Shown: piece by piece, positions 46,962 through 61,031 of the stretch
Layout: each line of letters starts with the position of its first letter
How positions within the stretch are numbered: position 1 is the first letter of the stretch
Source of the DNA: Euonymus europaeus
Taxonomy: Eukaryota > Streptophyta > Magnoliopsida > Celastrales > Celastraceae
Direction: 5' to 3'
Length of the DNA stretch: 64,000 bases
Assembly (NCBI GenBank): GCA_963580455.1
Contig: OY756967.1
Location: 8,826,501-8,890,500 of the forward strand
Made by a program: the position numbers and the translations under genes
The notes under the pieces: model-generated
The model's database searches: none
What the model was told of the DNA's origin: nothing
What the model saw: the letters and a program-made list of their open reading frames with translations, nothing else

Positions 46962-49900
46962 AGACGAATTTTTATTCAAAATTAGAGAAAACCTTTAACA
47001 GAACCTTCATGGAGAGAATTGAGCTATTTTGAACCGTCAAAGTTAATCAGTATACACTTTTTACTGTTATTTTATGTCTAATTTTAAGAGAATAGGCTAC
47101 TTAGATTATTTTCTTGCCAAAAGATGAACATTTATTCCAAATTATACGAAACCTTTAAATCATCGTTCATGGAGAGAGTTGATAAATTACGAACCCTCGA
47201 AGTTTATCATTGCACACTTTTTATTGTTATTTGTGTCTAATTTTAAGAGAATAGGCTTCCTAGATTGTTTTGGTGCCAAATTATGAGCTTTCATTCCAAA
47301 TTGGTCAAAAGCTTGAAAAGATCCTCCCTAAAGGGAGTTGAGCATTTTCGAACCCTCGAAGTTCGTCATTGCACAATTTTTATTGTTATATTAAGTCTAA
47401 TTTTACGAAAATACGCTCCTTAATTTGTTTCATTCTAAAGGACGAACTTTCGTTCCAAATTAGAGAAAACCTTTTAAAGAACCTTCATGGAGAGATTTGA
47501 ACTATTTTGAACCGTCAAAGTTGATCGGTATACACTTTTTATTGTTATTTTATGTCTACTTTTAAGAGAAATGGCTCCTTAGATTATTTTCTTGCCAAGA
47601 GATGAACTTTTATTCCTAATTGGGAGAAACCTTTAAAACATCCTTAATGGAGAGAGTTGAGCAATTCCGAACCCTCGAAGTTCATCATTGTACGACTTTT
47701 ATTGTTATTTTATGTCTAATTTTAAGGGAATAGGCTTCCCAGATTGTTTTGGTGCCAAAACATGAGCTTTCATTCCAAATTGGTCAAAACCTTTGAAAGA
47801 TCCTCCGTAAAGAGAGTTGAGCATTTTCGAACCCTCGAAGTTCGTCATTCCACACTTTTTATTGCTATTTTAACTCTAATTTTACGAGAATACGCTCCTT
47901 AAATTATTTCGTTGAAAAAGACAATTTTTCATTCAAAATTTGAGAAAACCTTTAATAGAACCTTCATGTAGAGAGTTGAGCTATTTCCAACCGTCAAAGT
48001 TGATCCGTATACACTTTTTATTGTTATTTTTGTCTAATTTTAAGAGAATAGGCTCCTTAGATTATTTTCTTGCCAAAAGATGAACTTTTATTCCAAATTG
48101 GACAAAACCTTTAAATCATCCTTCATGGAGAGAGTTGATAAATTCTGAACCCTCGAAGTTCATCATTGCACAATTTTTATTGTTATTTTGTGTCTAATTT
48201 TAAGAGAATAGGCTTCCTAGATTGTTTTGGTGCCAAAAGATGAACTTGCATTCCAAATTGGTCAAAATCTTTAAAAGATCCTCCATAAAGGGAGTTGGGC
48301 ATTTCCGAACCCTCGAAGTTCATCATTGCACATTTTTTATTGTTATATTAAGTCTAATTTTACGAGAATACGCTCCTTAAATTGTTCCGCTGCAAAAGAC
48401 GAACTTTCATTTCAAATTAGAAAAAACCTTTTAAAAAACCTTCATGGAGAGTGTTGAGCTATTTCGAAGGGTCAAAGTTGATCGGTATACACTTTTTATT
48501 GTTATTGTATGTCTAATTTTAAGAGAATGGGCTCCTTAGATTGTTTCATTGCTAAAAGATTATCTTTCAATCCAAATTGGATAAAAACTTTAAAAGATCC
48601 TCCAAGGAGAGAGTTGAGCATTTCCGAACCTGCGAGGTTCATCATTTCACACTTTTTATTGTTATTTTATGTCTAATTTTACGAGAATAGGCTCTTCAAA
48701 TTGTTTCCTTGCAAAAGACGAACTTTCATTCCAAATTAGAGAAAATCTTTTAAAGAACCTTCATGGAGAGAGTTGAGCTATTTCGAACCGTCAAAGTTGA
48801 TCGGTATACACTTTTATTGTTATTTTATGTCTAATTTCAAGAGAATAGGCTCCTTAGATTGTTTTCTTGCCAAAAGATGAACTTTTATTTCAAATTGGAC
48901 GAAACCTTTAAAACATCCTTCATGTAGAGAGTTGAGCAATTCTGAACTCTCGAAGTTCATCATTGCACACCTTTGATTGTTATTTTATGTCTAATTTTAA
49001 GGGAATAGGCTTCATAGATTGTTTTGGTGCCAAAACATGAGCTTTCATTGCAAATAGGTCAAAACCTTAAAAATATCCTCCATAAAGAGAGTTGAGCATT
49101 TTCGAACCCTCGAAGTTTGTCATTCCACACTTTTTATTGTTATTTTAAGTCTAATTTTATGAGAATACGCTCCTTAAATTATTTCGTTGCAAAAGACGAA
49201 TTTTCATTCAAAATTAGAGAAAACCTTTAACAGAACCTTCATGGAGAGAATTGAGCTATTTTGAACCGTCGAAGTTAATCAGTATACACTTTTTACTGTT
49301 ATTTTATGTCTAATTTTAAGAGAATAGGCTACTTAGATTATTTTCTTGCCAAAAGATGAACATTTATTCCAAATTATACGAAACCTTTAAATCTTCGTTC
49401 ATGGAGAGAGTTGATAAATTACGAACCCTCGAAGTTGATCATTGCACATTTTTTATTGTTATATTAAGTCTAATTTTACGAGAATACACTCCTCAAATTG
49501 TTCTGCTCCAAAAGACGAAATTTCATTTCAAATTGGAGAAAACCTTTTAAAAAACCATCATGGAGAGTGTTGAGCTATTTCGAAGGGTCAAAGTTGATCG
49601 GTATACACTTTTTATTGTTATTGTATGTCTAATTTTAAGAGAATGGGCTCCTTAGATTGTTTCATTGCTAAAAGATTATCTTTCAATCCAAATTGGATAA
49701 AACCTTTAAAAGATCCTCCAAGGAGAGAGTTGAGCATTTCCGAACCTGCGAGGTTCATCATTTCACACTTTTTATTGTTATTTTATGTCTAATTTTACGA
49801 GAATAGGCTCTTCAAATTGTTTCCTTGCAAAAGACGAACTTTCATTCCAAATTAGAGAAAAACTTTTAAAGAACCTTCATGAAGAGAGTTGAGCTATTTC

Positions 49901-52900
49901 GAACCGTCAAAGTTGATCGGTATACACTTTTATTGTTATTTTATGTCTAATTTTAAGAGAATAGGCTCCTTAGATTGTTTTCTTGCCAAAAGATGAACTT
50001 TTATTTCAAATTGAACGAAACCTTTAAAACATCCTTCATGTAGAGAGTTGAGCAATTCTGAACTCTCGAAGTTCATCAGTGCACACCTTTGATTGTTATT
50101 TTATGTCTAATTTTAAGGGAATAGGCTTCATAGATTGTTTTGGCGCCAAAACATGAGCTTTCATTGCAAATAGATCAAAACCTTTAAAATATCCTCCATA
50201 AAGAGAGTTGAGCATTTTCGAACCCTCGAAGTTCGTCATTCCACACTTTTTATTGTTATTTTAAGTCTAATTTTACGAGAATACGCTCCTTAAATTATTT
50301 CGTTGCAAAAGACGAATTTTCATTCAAAATTAGAGAAAACCTTTAACAGAACCTTCATGGAGAGAATTGAGCTATTTTGAACAGTCAAAGTTAATCAGTA
50401 TACACTTTTTACTGTTATTTTATGTCTAATTTTAAGAGAATAGGCTACCTAGATTATTTTCTTGCCAAAAGACGAACATTTATTCCAAATTATACGCAAC
50501 CTTTAAATCTTCGTTCATGGAGAGAGTTGATAAATTACGAACCCTCGAAGTTTATCATTGCACACTTTTTATTGTTATTTGTGTCTAATTTTAGGAGAAT
50601 AGGCTTCCTAGATTGTTTTGGTGCCAAATTATGAGCTTTCATTCCAAATTGGTCAAAAGCTTGAAAAGATCCTCCCTAAAGGGAGTTGAGCATTTTCGAA
50701 CCCTCGAAGTTCGTCATTGCACAATTTTTATTGTTATATTAAGTCTAATTTTACGAAAATACGCTCCTTAATTTGTTTCATTCTAAAGGACGAACTTTCG
50801 TTCCAAATTAGATAAAACCTTTTAAAGAACCTTCACGGAGAGATTTGAACTATTTCGAACCGTCAAAGTTGATCGGTATACACTTTTTATTGTTATTTTA
50901 TGTCTACTTTTAAGAGAAATGGCTCCTTAGATTATTTTCTTGCCAAGAGATGAACTTTTATTCCTAATTGGGAGAAACCTTTAAAACATCCTTAATGGAG
51001 AGAGTTGAGCAATTCCGAACCCTCGAAGTTCATCATTGTACGACTTTTATTGTTATTTTATGTCTAATTTTAAGGGAATAGGCTTCCCAGATTGTTTTGG
51101 TGCCAAAACATGAGCTTTCATTCCAAATTGGTCAAAACCTTTGAAAGATCCTCCGTAAAGAGAGTTGAGCATTTTCGAACCCTCGAAGTTCGTCATTCCA
51201 CACTTTTTATTGCTATTTTAACTCTAATTTTACGAGAATACGCTCCTTAAATTATTTCGTTGAAAAAGACAATTTTTCATTCAAAATTTGAGAAAACCTT
51301 TAATAGAACCTTCATGTAGAGAGTTGAGCTATTTCCAACCGTCAAAGTTGATCGGTATACACTTTTTATTGTTATTTTTGTCTAATTTTAAGAGAATAGG
51401 CTCCTTAGATTATTTTCTTGCCAAAAGATGAACTTTTATTCCAAATTGGACAAAACCTTTAAATCATCCTTCACGGAGAGAGTTGATAAATTCTGAACCC
51501 TCGAAGTTCATCATTGCACAATTTTTATTGTTATTTTGTGTCTAATTTTAAGAGAATAGGCTTCCTAGATTGTTTTGGTGCCAAAAGATGAACTTGCATT
51601 CCAAATTGGTCAAAATCTTTAAAAGATCCTCCATAAAGGGAGTTGGGCATTTCCGAACCCTCGAAGTTCATCATTGCACATTTTTTATTGTTATATTAAG
51701 TCTAATTTTACGAGAATACGCTCCTTAAATTGTTCCGCTGCAAAAGACGAACTTTCATTTCAAATTGGAAAAAACCTTTTAAAAAACCTTCATGGAGAGT
51801 GTTGAGCTATTTCGAAGGGTCAAAGTTGATCGGTATACACTTTTTATTGTTATTGTATGTCTAATTTTAAGAGAATGGGCTCCTTAGATTGTTTCATTGC
51901 TAAAAGATTATCTTTCAATCCAAATTGGATAAAAACTTTAAAAGATCCTCCAAGGAGAGAGTTGAGCATTTCCGAACCTGCGAGGTTCATCGTTTCACAC
52001 TTTTTATTGTTATTTTATGTCTAATTTTACGAGAATAGGCTCTTCAAATTGTTTCCTTGCAAAAGACGAACTTTCATTCCAAATTAGAGAAAACCTTTTA
52101 AAGAACCTTCATGGAGAGAGTTGAGCTATTTCGAACCCTCAAAGTTGATCGGTATACACTTTTATTGTTATTTTATGTCTAATTTTAAGAGAATAGGCTC
52201 CTTAGATTGTTTTCTTGCCAAAAGATGAACTTTTATTTCAAATTAGACGAAACCTTTAAAACATCCTTCATGTAGAGAGTTGAGCAATTCTGAACTCTCG
52301 AAGTTCATCATTGCACACCTTTGATTGTTATTTTATGTCTAATTTTAAGGGAAAAGGCTTCATAGATTGTTTTGCTGCAAAAACATGAGCTTTCATTGCA
52401 AATTGGTCAAAACCTTTAAAATATCCTCCATAAAGAGAGTTGAGCATTTTCGAACCCTCGAAGTTCGTCATTCCACACTTTTTATTGTTATTTTAAGTCT
52501 AATTTTATGAGAATACGCTTCTTAAATTATTTCGTTGCAAAAGACAAATTTTCATTCAAAATTAGAGAAAACCTTTAACAGAACCTTCATGGAGAGAATT
52601 TAGCTATTTTGAACCGTCAAAGTTAATCAGTATACACTTTTTACTGTTATTTTATGTCTAATTTTAAGAGAATAGTCTACCTAGATTATTTTCTTGCCAA
52701 AAGATGAACATTTATTCCAAATTATACGAAACCTTTAAATCTTCGTTCATGGAGAGAGTTGATAAATTACGAACCCTCGAAGTTTATCATTGCACACTTT
52801 TTCTTGTTATTTGTGTCTAATTTTAAGAGAATATGCTTCCTAGATTGTTTTGGTGCCAAATTATGAGCTTTCATTCCAAATTGGTCAAAAGCATGAAAAG

Positions 52901-55900
52901 ATCCTCCCTAAAGGGAGTTGAGCATTTTCGAACCCTCGAAGTTCGTCATTGCACAATTTTTATTGTTCTATTAAGTCTAATTTTACGAAAATACGCTCCT
53001 TAATTTGTTTCATTCTAAAGGACGAACTTTCGTTTCAAATTAGAGAAAACCTTTTAAAGAACCTTCATGGAGAGATTTGAACTATTTCGAACCGTCAAAG
53101 TTGATCGGTATACACTTTTTATTGTTATTTTATGTCTAATTTTAAGAGAATTGGCTCCTTAGATTATTTTCTTGCCAAGAGATGAACTTTTATTCCTAGT
53201 TGGGAGAAACCTTTAAAACATCCTTATAATGGAGAGAGTTGAGCAATTCCGAACCCTCGAAGTTCATCATTGTACGCCTTTTATTGTTATTTTATGTCTA
53301 ATTTTAAGGGAATAGGCTTCCCAGATTGTTTTGGTGCCAAAACATGAGCTTTCATTCCAAATTGGTCAAAACCTTTGAAAGATCCTCCGTAAAGAGAGTT
53401 GAGCATTTTCGAACCCTCGAAGTTCGTCATTCCACACTTTTTATTGCTATTTTAACTCTAATTTTACGAGAATACGCTCCTTAAATTATTTCGTTGAAAA
53501 AGACAATTTTTCATTCAAAATTTGAGAAAACCTTTAATAGAACCTTCATGTAGAGAGTTGAGCTATTTCGAACCGTCAAAGTTGATCCGTATACACTTTT
53601 TATTGTTATTTTTGTCTAATTTTAAGAGAATAGGCTCCTTAGATTATTTTCTTGCCAAAAGATGAACTTTTATTCCAAATTGGACAAAACCTTTAAATCA
53701 TCCTTCGTGGAGAGAGTTGATAAATTCCGAACCCTCGAAGTTCATCATTGCACAATTTTTATTGTTATTTTGTGTCTAATTTTAAAAGAATAGGCTTCCT
53801 AGATTGTTTTGGTGCCAAAAGATGAACTTGCATTCCAAATTGGTCAAAATCTTTAAAAGATACTCCATAAAGGGAGTTCGGCATTTCAGAACCCTCGAAG
53901 TTCATCATTGCACACTTTTTATTATTATATTAAGTCTAATTTTACGAGAATATGCTCCATAAATTGTTCCGCTGCAAATGACGAACTTTCATTTCAAATT
54001 GGAGAAAACCTTTTAAAAAACCTTCATGGAGAGTGTTGAGCTATTTCGAAGGGTCAAAGTTGATCAGTATACACTTTTTATTGTTATTGTATGTCTAATT
54101 TTAAGAGAATGGGCTCATTAGATTGTTTCATTGCTAAAAGATTATCTTTCAATCCAAATTGGATAAAACCTTTAAAAGATCCTCCAAGGAGAGAGTTAAG
54201 CATTTTCGAACCCGGGAGGTTCATCATTTCACACTTTTTATTGTTATTTTATGTCTAATTTTACGAGAATAGGCTCTTTAAATTGTTTCCTTGCAAAAGA
54301 CGAACTTTCATTCCAAATTAGAGAAAACCTTTTAAAGAACCTTCATGGACAGAGTGAGCTATTTCGAACCGTCAAAGTTGATCGGTATACACTTTTATTG
54401 TTATTTTATGTCTAATTTTAAGAGAATAGGCTCCTTAGATTGTTTTCTTGCCAAAAGATGAACTTTTATTTCAAATTGGACGAAACCTTTAAATCATCGT
54501 TCATGGAGAGAGTTGATAAATTCCGAACCCTCGAAGTTTATCATTGCACACTTTTTATTGTTATTTGTGTCTAATTTTAAGAGAATAGGCTTCCTAGATT
54601 GTTTTGGTGCCAAATTATGAGCTTTCATTCCAAATTGGTCAAAAGCTTGAAAAGATCCTCCCTAAAGGGAGTTGAGCATTTTCGAACCCTCGAAGTTTGT
54701 CATTGCACAATTTTTATTGTTATATTAAGTCTAATTTTACGAAAATACGCTCCTTAATTTGTTTCATTCTAAAGGACGAACTTTCGTTCCAAATTAGAGA
54801 AAACCTTTTAAAGAACCTTCATATAGAGATTTGAACTATTTTGAACCGTCAAAGTTGATATGTCTAATTTTAAGAGAATTGGCTCCTTAGATGTTTTTCT
54901 TGCCAAGAGATGAACTTTTATTCCTAATTGGGAGAAACCTTTAAAACATCCTTAATGGAGAGAGTTGAGCAATTCTGAACCCTCGAAGTTCATCATTGTA
55001 CGCCATTTATTGTTATTTTATGTCTTATTTTAAGGGAATAGGCTTCCCAGATTGTTTTGGTGCCAAAACATGAGCTTTCATTTCAAATTGGTCAAAACCT
55101 TAGAAAGATCCTCCGTAAAGAGAGCTGAGCATTTTCGAACCCTCGATGTTCGTCATTACACACTTTTTATTGTTATTTTAAGTCTAATTTTACGAGAATA
55201 CGCTTCTTAAATTATTTCGTTGCAAAAGACGAATTTTCATTCCAAATTAGAGAAAACCTTTAACAGAACCTTCATGGAGAGAATTGAGCTATTTTGAACC
55301 GTCAAAGTTAATCAGTATACACTTTTTATTGTTATTTTATGTCTAATTTTAAGAGAATAGGCTACTTAGATTATTTTCTTGCCAAAAGATGAACATTTAT
55401 TCCAAATTATACGAAACCTTTAAATCATCGTTCATGGAGAGAGTTGATAAATTCCGAACCCTCGAAGTTTATCATTGCACACTTTTTATTGTTATTTGTG
55501 TCTAATTTTAAGAGAATAGGCTTTCTAGATTGTTTTGGTGCCAAATTATGAGCTTCCATTCCAAATTGATCAAAAGCTTGAAAAGATACTCCATAAAGGG
55601 AGTTGAGCATTTTCGAACCCTCGAAGTTCCTCATTGCACAATTTTTATTGTTATATTACGTCTAATTTTACGAAAATACGCTCCTTAATTTGTTTCAATC
55701 TAAAGGACGAAATTTCGTTCAAAATTAGAGAAAACCTTTTAAAGAATCTTCATGGAGAGATTTGAGCTATTTCGAACCGTCAAAGTTGATCGATATACAC
55801 TTTTTATTGTTATTTTATGTCTAATTTTAAGAGAATTGGCTCTTGAGATTATTTTCTTGCCAAGAGATGAACTTTTATTCCAAATTGGGAGAAACCTTTA

Positions 55901-58840
55901 AAACATCCTTAATGGAGAGAGTTGAGCAATTCCGAACCCTCGAAGTTCATCATTGTACGCCTTTTATTGTTATTTTATGTATAATTTTAAGGGAATAGGC
56001 TTCCCAGATTGTTTTGGTGCCAAAACATGAGCTTTCATTCCAAATTGGTCAAAACCTTTGAAAGATCCTCCGTAAAGAGAGTTGAGCATTTTCGAACCCT
56101 CGAAGTTCGTCATTCCACACTTTTTATTGCTATTTTAACTCTAATTTTACGAGAATACGCTCCTTAAATTATTTCGTTGAAAAAGACAATTTTTCATTCA
56201 AAATTTGTGAAAACATTTAATAGAACCTTCATGTAGAGAGTTGAGCTATTTCGAACCGTCAAAGTTGATCCGTATACACTTTTTATTGTTATTTTTGTCT
56301 AATTTTAAGAGAATATGCTCCTGAGATTGTTTTCTTGCCAAAAGATGAACCTTTATTCCAAATTGGACAAAACCTTTAAATCATCCTTCATGGAGAGAGT
56401 TGATAAATTCCGAACCCTTGAAGTTCATCATTGCACAATTTTTATTGTTATTTTGTGTCTAATTTTAAGAGAATAGGCTTCCTAGATTGTTTTGGTGCCA
56501 AAAGATGAACTTGCATTCCAAATTGGTCAAAATCTTTAAAAGATACTCCATAAAGGGAGTTCGGCATTTCAGAACCCTCAAAGTTCATCATTGCACAATT
56601 TTTATTGTTATATAAAGTCTAATTTTACGAGAAAACGCTCCTTAAATTGTTCCGCTGCAAATGACGAACTTTCATTTCAAATTGGAGAAAACCTTTTAAA
56701 AAACCTTCATGGAGAGTGTTGGGCTATTTCGAAGGGTCAAAGTTGATCGGTATACACTTTTTATTGTTATTGTATGTCTAATTTTAAGAGAATCGGCTCC
56801 TTAGATTGTTTCATTGCTAAAAGATTATCTTTCAATCCAAATTGAATAAAACCTTTAAAAGATCCTCCAAGGAGAGAGTTGAGCATTTCCGAACCCGCGA
56901 GGTTCATCATTTCACACTTTTTATTGTTATTTTATGTCTAATTTTACGAGAATATGCTCTTTAAATTGTTTCCTTGCAAAAGACGAACTTTCATTCCAAA
57001 TTAGAGAAAACCTTTTAAAGAACCTTCATGGAGAGAGTTGAGCTATTTCGAATAGTCAAAGTTGATCGGTATACACTTTTATTGTTATTTTATGTCTAAT
57101 TTTAAGAGAATAGGCTCCTTAGATTGTTTTCTTGCCAAAAGATGAACTTTTATTTCAAATTGGACGAAACCTTTAAAACATCTTTCATGTAGGGAGTTGA
57201 GCAATTCCGAACTCTCGAAGTTCATCATTGCACACCTTTGATTGTTATTTTATGTCTAATTTTAAGGGAATAGGCTTCATAGATTGTTTTGGTGCCAAAA
57301 CATGAGCTTTCATTGCAAATAGGTCAAAACCTTTAAAATATCCTCCATAAAGAGAGTTGAGCATTTTCGAACCCTCGAAGTTCTTCATTCCACACTTTTT
57401 ATTGTTATTTTAAGTCTAATTTTACGAGAATATGCTCCTTAAATTATTTCGTTGGCAAAAGACAAATTTTCATTCAAAATTATAGAAAACCTTTAACAGA
57501 ATCTTCATGGAGAGAATTGAGCTATTTTGAACCGTCAAAGTTAATCAGTATACACTTTTTACTGTTATTTTATGTCTAATTTTAAGAGAATAGTCTACTT
57601 AGATTATTTTCTTGCGAAAAGATGAACATTTATTCCAAATTGGACGAAACCTTTAAATCATCCTTCATTGAGAGAGTTGATAAATTTTGAACACTCGAAG
57701 TTCATCATTGCACACTTTTTATTGTTATTTGTGTCTAATTTTAAGAGAATAGGCTTCCTAGATTGTTTTGGTGCCAAAATATGAGCTTTCATTCCAAATT
57801 GGTCAAAAGCTTGAAAAGATCCTCCATAAAGGAAGTTGAGCATTTTCGAACCGTCGAAGTTCGTCGTTGCAAAATTTTTATTGTTATATTAAGTCTAATT
57901 TTACGAAAATACGCTCCTTAAATTGTTCCGTTGCAAAAGACGAACTTTCGTTTCAAATTAGAGAAAACCTTTTAAAGAACATTCATGGAGAGAGTTTAGC
58001 TATTTCGAACGGTCAAAGTTGATCGGTATACACTTTTTATTGTTATTCTCTGTCTAATTTTAACAGAATAGGCTCCTTAGATTGTTTTCTTGACAAAAGA
58101 TGAACTTTTATTTCAAATTGGACGAAACCTTTAAAACATCCTTCATGGAGAGAGTTGAGCAATTCCGAACTCTCGTTCATCATTGCACACCTTTGATTGT
58201 CATTTTATGTCTAATTTTATGAGAATAGGCTTCCTAGATTGTTTTGGTGAAAAAGATGAGCTTTCATTCCAAATTGGTGAAAACCTTTAAAAGATCCTCC
58301 ATAAAGGGAGTTCCGGATTTTGGAACCCTCAAAGTTTGTCATTGCACACTTTTTATTGTTATTTTAAGTCCAATTTTACGAGAATACGCTCCTTAATTTG
58401 TTTCATTGCAAAGGTCGAACTTTCATTCCAAATTAGAGAAAACCTTTTAAAGAACCTTCATGGAGAGAGTTGAACTATTTCGAACGGTCAAAGTTGATCG
58501 GTATACACTTTTTATTGTTGTTTTATGTCTAATTTTAATAGAATAGGCTCCTTAGATTGTTTTCTTTCCAAAATATGAACTTTTATTCCAAATTGGACAA
58601 AACCTTTAAATCATCCTTAATGGAGAGAGTTGAGCAACTCCAAACCCTCAAAGTTCATCATTGTACGCCTTTTATTGTTATTTTATGTCTAATTTTAAGG
58701 GAATAGGCTTCCTAGATTGTTTTGGTGCCAAAACATGAGCTTTCATTCCAAATTGGTCAAAACCTTTAAAAATCCTCCATAACGAGAGTTGATCATTTTC
58801 GAACCCTCGAAGTTCGTCATTCCACACTTTTTATTGTTAT

Positions 58841-61031
58841 TGTGAAACCTCGACCAAAAAATATTAAGTTCTAGTTAATTTGCGGTAGATAATAATAATT
58901 TGGAATAGTTTCGGGAGGTTACGGACCCACCCGAGTTGCATAAGTCCATAAGGAAACATTTTGGAACTAGGTTCACTAAATGGGTCATAACTTTTAGCAC
59001 AGATGTCTGTTTCGGGCCCATAATATATCAAATCGAAGCTAAGACCGAGACGGAGTTGGAGAAATTTGGGCCACAAGCCTAGGCGGGCGCCTAGGCGGTG
59101 TGCGCCTAGGCGTGTGCAAAAGTGCGCCCAAGGCAGCGTGTCTTGGTAAATCAGTTAGGCCAGAGCGCCTAGGCGCCCACAGTAGCGCCTAGGCGCAACC
59201 CGAGCTTTCAAAAGACGTTTCAGCGAGCTTTAGATGAATTTCTGGTTTGTTTTCACTCCTAGAGTGAGAGAGAGCGACGATTTTAGAGAGAGAAAGAGTT
59301 TCTACATGGATTCAACCTAATTCTTGAGGATTCATGATGATTGGAGTGCTATATTGAAGATTCAAGCTAGGTTTGAAGATTTTGGTAAGTTTTTCCAAGT
59401 TTTGAAATTCTAGGTTTTCTTTAGATCTATCATGATTCGTTAAGAGTTAAGTTTTGAGGTTTATATATGTTGTTCTTAGGGTAATTTAAGTTTGTTTCAT
59501 AGTTTTCAATCCTTGGTTTAGTTTGAGTTCGATTATTGGACAAATTTGGAGGAATTTGGGAATTCTAAAGAGAGAAGGTTAGTCTCTCTTGGATTTTGTA
59601 TTGGAATTGTTATTGTTATGATAAATGTGTATTATTAACATGTATATATGGATTGGAATGATGAAATATGGTTAGGTTGGTGAAAGGGGGATTTAAACCC
59701 TAATTCTTGGATTTTGGAATTGTGTGTTGTGCTCAACTTGAGGTAGGGGATTTCTTGACCCTTTCTTTCTTCAATATCATTCGTTGATTCTAAAATTTTG
59801 GTTTGAATTCTCATTGGTCTCTTTGTTTGTGTTCTTGCCTTATCGTGCCTAAGGAATAACGAACCTAGGGTTTATTTATATATTCTTCTAAATGTAGATT
59901 GCATTGCCCAATTACATGTTCAATCATCCATTGAGCATGTTTTGAATCTTTTCATGCATCATTAGTAGTTGTATATATATAGGTTGATATATATGTGTAT
60001 TTGGCATGGCACGAGCATGAAAGCATTAGAGCTTGCATGGGATGCTCGGATATGGACTCAGGATACCATAGGTTACTTGAAAGTCACATGGGAGGATGGT
60101 TGCGTGTCAAGGCATGGGCACGGATCATATGACTCCATGTGAGGCAACACACTTAAGGTGTGGGTGTGACGGGGTTCACACAACCGGGTAGAACCTTCGC
60201 GGGTGTAATGTGAATGATGATTGCGCTCTCATTCATGATGGTTGGGAACCATGTAGTGCATTTGAGGTTTGGTCAATCCATAGTTGAAGACTAGTGGATT
60301 GATGAATGTGTTTTACACCGAAGGGAATACCCGGACTATTGGTTGTGTTATGTGACATGTGCATAGAAGATAACATATTGATGCATTATCTTTTCTTTAA
60401 TAACCGCCATGTTGCTTGTTTTACTCTTTACCCCTACTGAGCTTCTAGCTCACCCTTTATTTTTCTTCCTCCCTACAGGTGAGACTGGTACTAGTGCCAG
60501 AGGTGCGGATCAGTAGAGACGACGTTGTGGCATGGATGGCTCTCGGAGAGGGTGTAGGTTTGGGATTAGAGTCTTAAACTTCTTTTGTTGAAATATTTGT
60601 ATGAAATGATTCCATGTGTGATATCTTGATTGCGTGACACCGTAAGGTGTGGATTATGGACGATTAGAAGGTTATTCCATTGATGTGGGACTTCTGAACC
60701 GGGTGTGGACATTTAGTCCTGTTTATTGGTTGTGTGGAATTATTATGATGTATGAATCATGAATTGAGTTTGTGCATGCTGCTAGATGGCCTGAGGCCAT
60801 AGGTTGTGAATTGCATGCTGTTAGAAGGCCTGAGGCCATAGGTTGTGAATTTGCCTGCTGTTAGATGGCCGGGGGCCTTGCTAGGTTGGGATGTGATTAT
60901 ATGATGTTATGCTGTGTTTAATCAGGTGGGCATTACCCGAATTACGGGGAGATGCTGCCGGATTTTTGTTGGAAGATTTAACTTAGTTAGACGAACTAGA
61001 GTTAAATCCTCGTGTTGTGAATCACATTGAT
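58841..61031 (+). repeat. Gypsy LTR inserted at the satellite B edge, 3' end cut off
   Basis: It starts TGTGAAACCTCG directly after satellite B. It shares with the Tekay LTRs the block AAATGGGTCATAACTTTTAG and the following GGGCCCATAATATATC, a GA-rich tract, a GTAAGT donor at 59385, a CTACAG acceptor to 60478, and GGCCTGAGGCC motifs near 60788. The final segment ending in GGGGCGTGACA is missing: at 61032 another LTR begins. The rest of it may lie beyond the window after the inserted element. Confidence 0.8.
59077..59195. promoter_or_regulatory. CGCCTAGGCG palindromes in the LTR
   Basis: CGCCTAGGCG occurs at 59088, 59103, 59166 and 59186, and a shorter GCCTAGGC at 59077. They stand just after the conserved block ending AGCTAAGACCGAG, the same place where the other family has CGTCCGGACG. 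The role is inferred only from position. Confidence 0.55.

Larger units (their letters stand above)
37491..58840. repeat. Satellite B array, ~160-bp monomer with higher-order repeats
   Basis: About 133 monomers. Copies of TTTTTATTGTTAT recur every 159-160 bp. Fourteen monomer subtypes can be told apart by the word before this block (for example TTTCACAC, GGTATACAC, TTGTACG, TTCCACAC) and repeat in fixed order, giving a ~2.23-kb unit. Marker TTTCACAC occurs near 38452, 40191, 42426, 44178, 46412, 48645, 49758, 51985, 54223 and 56910, so unit sizes run about 11, 14, 11, 14, 14, 7, 14, 14 and 17 monomers. No other DNA interrupts the array until the LTR at 58841. Confidence 0.95.

Noticed and set aside
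37491..58840. Recurring 60-80-codon open frames on both strands in the satellite B array
   Set aside because: They recur only because monomers repeat, shift frame every monomer (159-160 bp is not a steady multiple of three) and have no domain. They are not genes.
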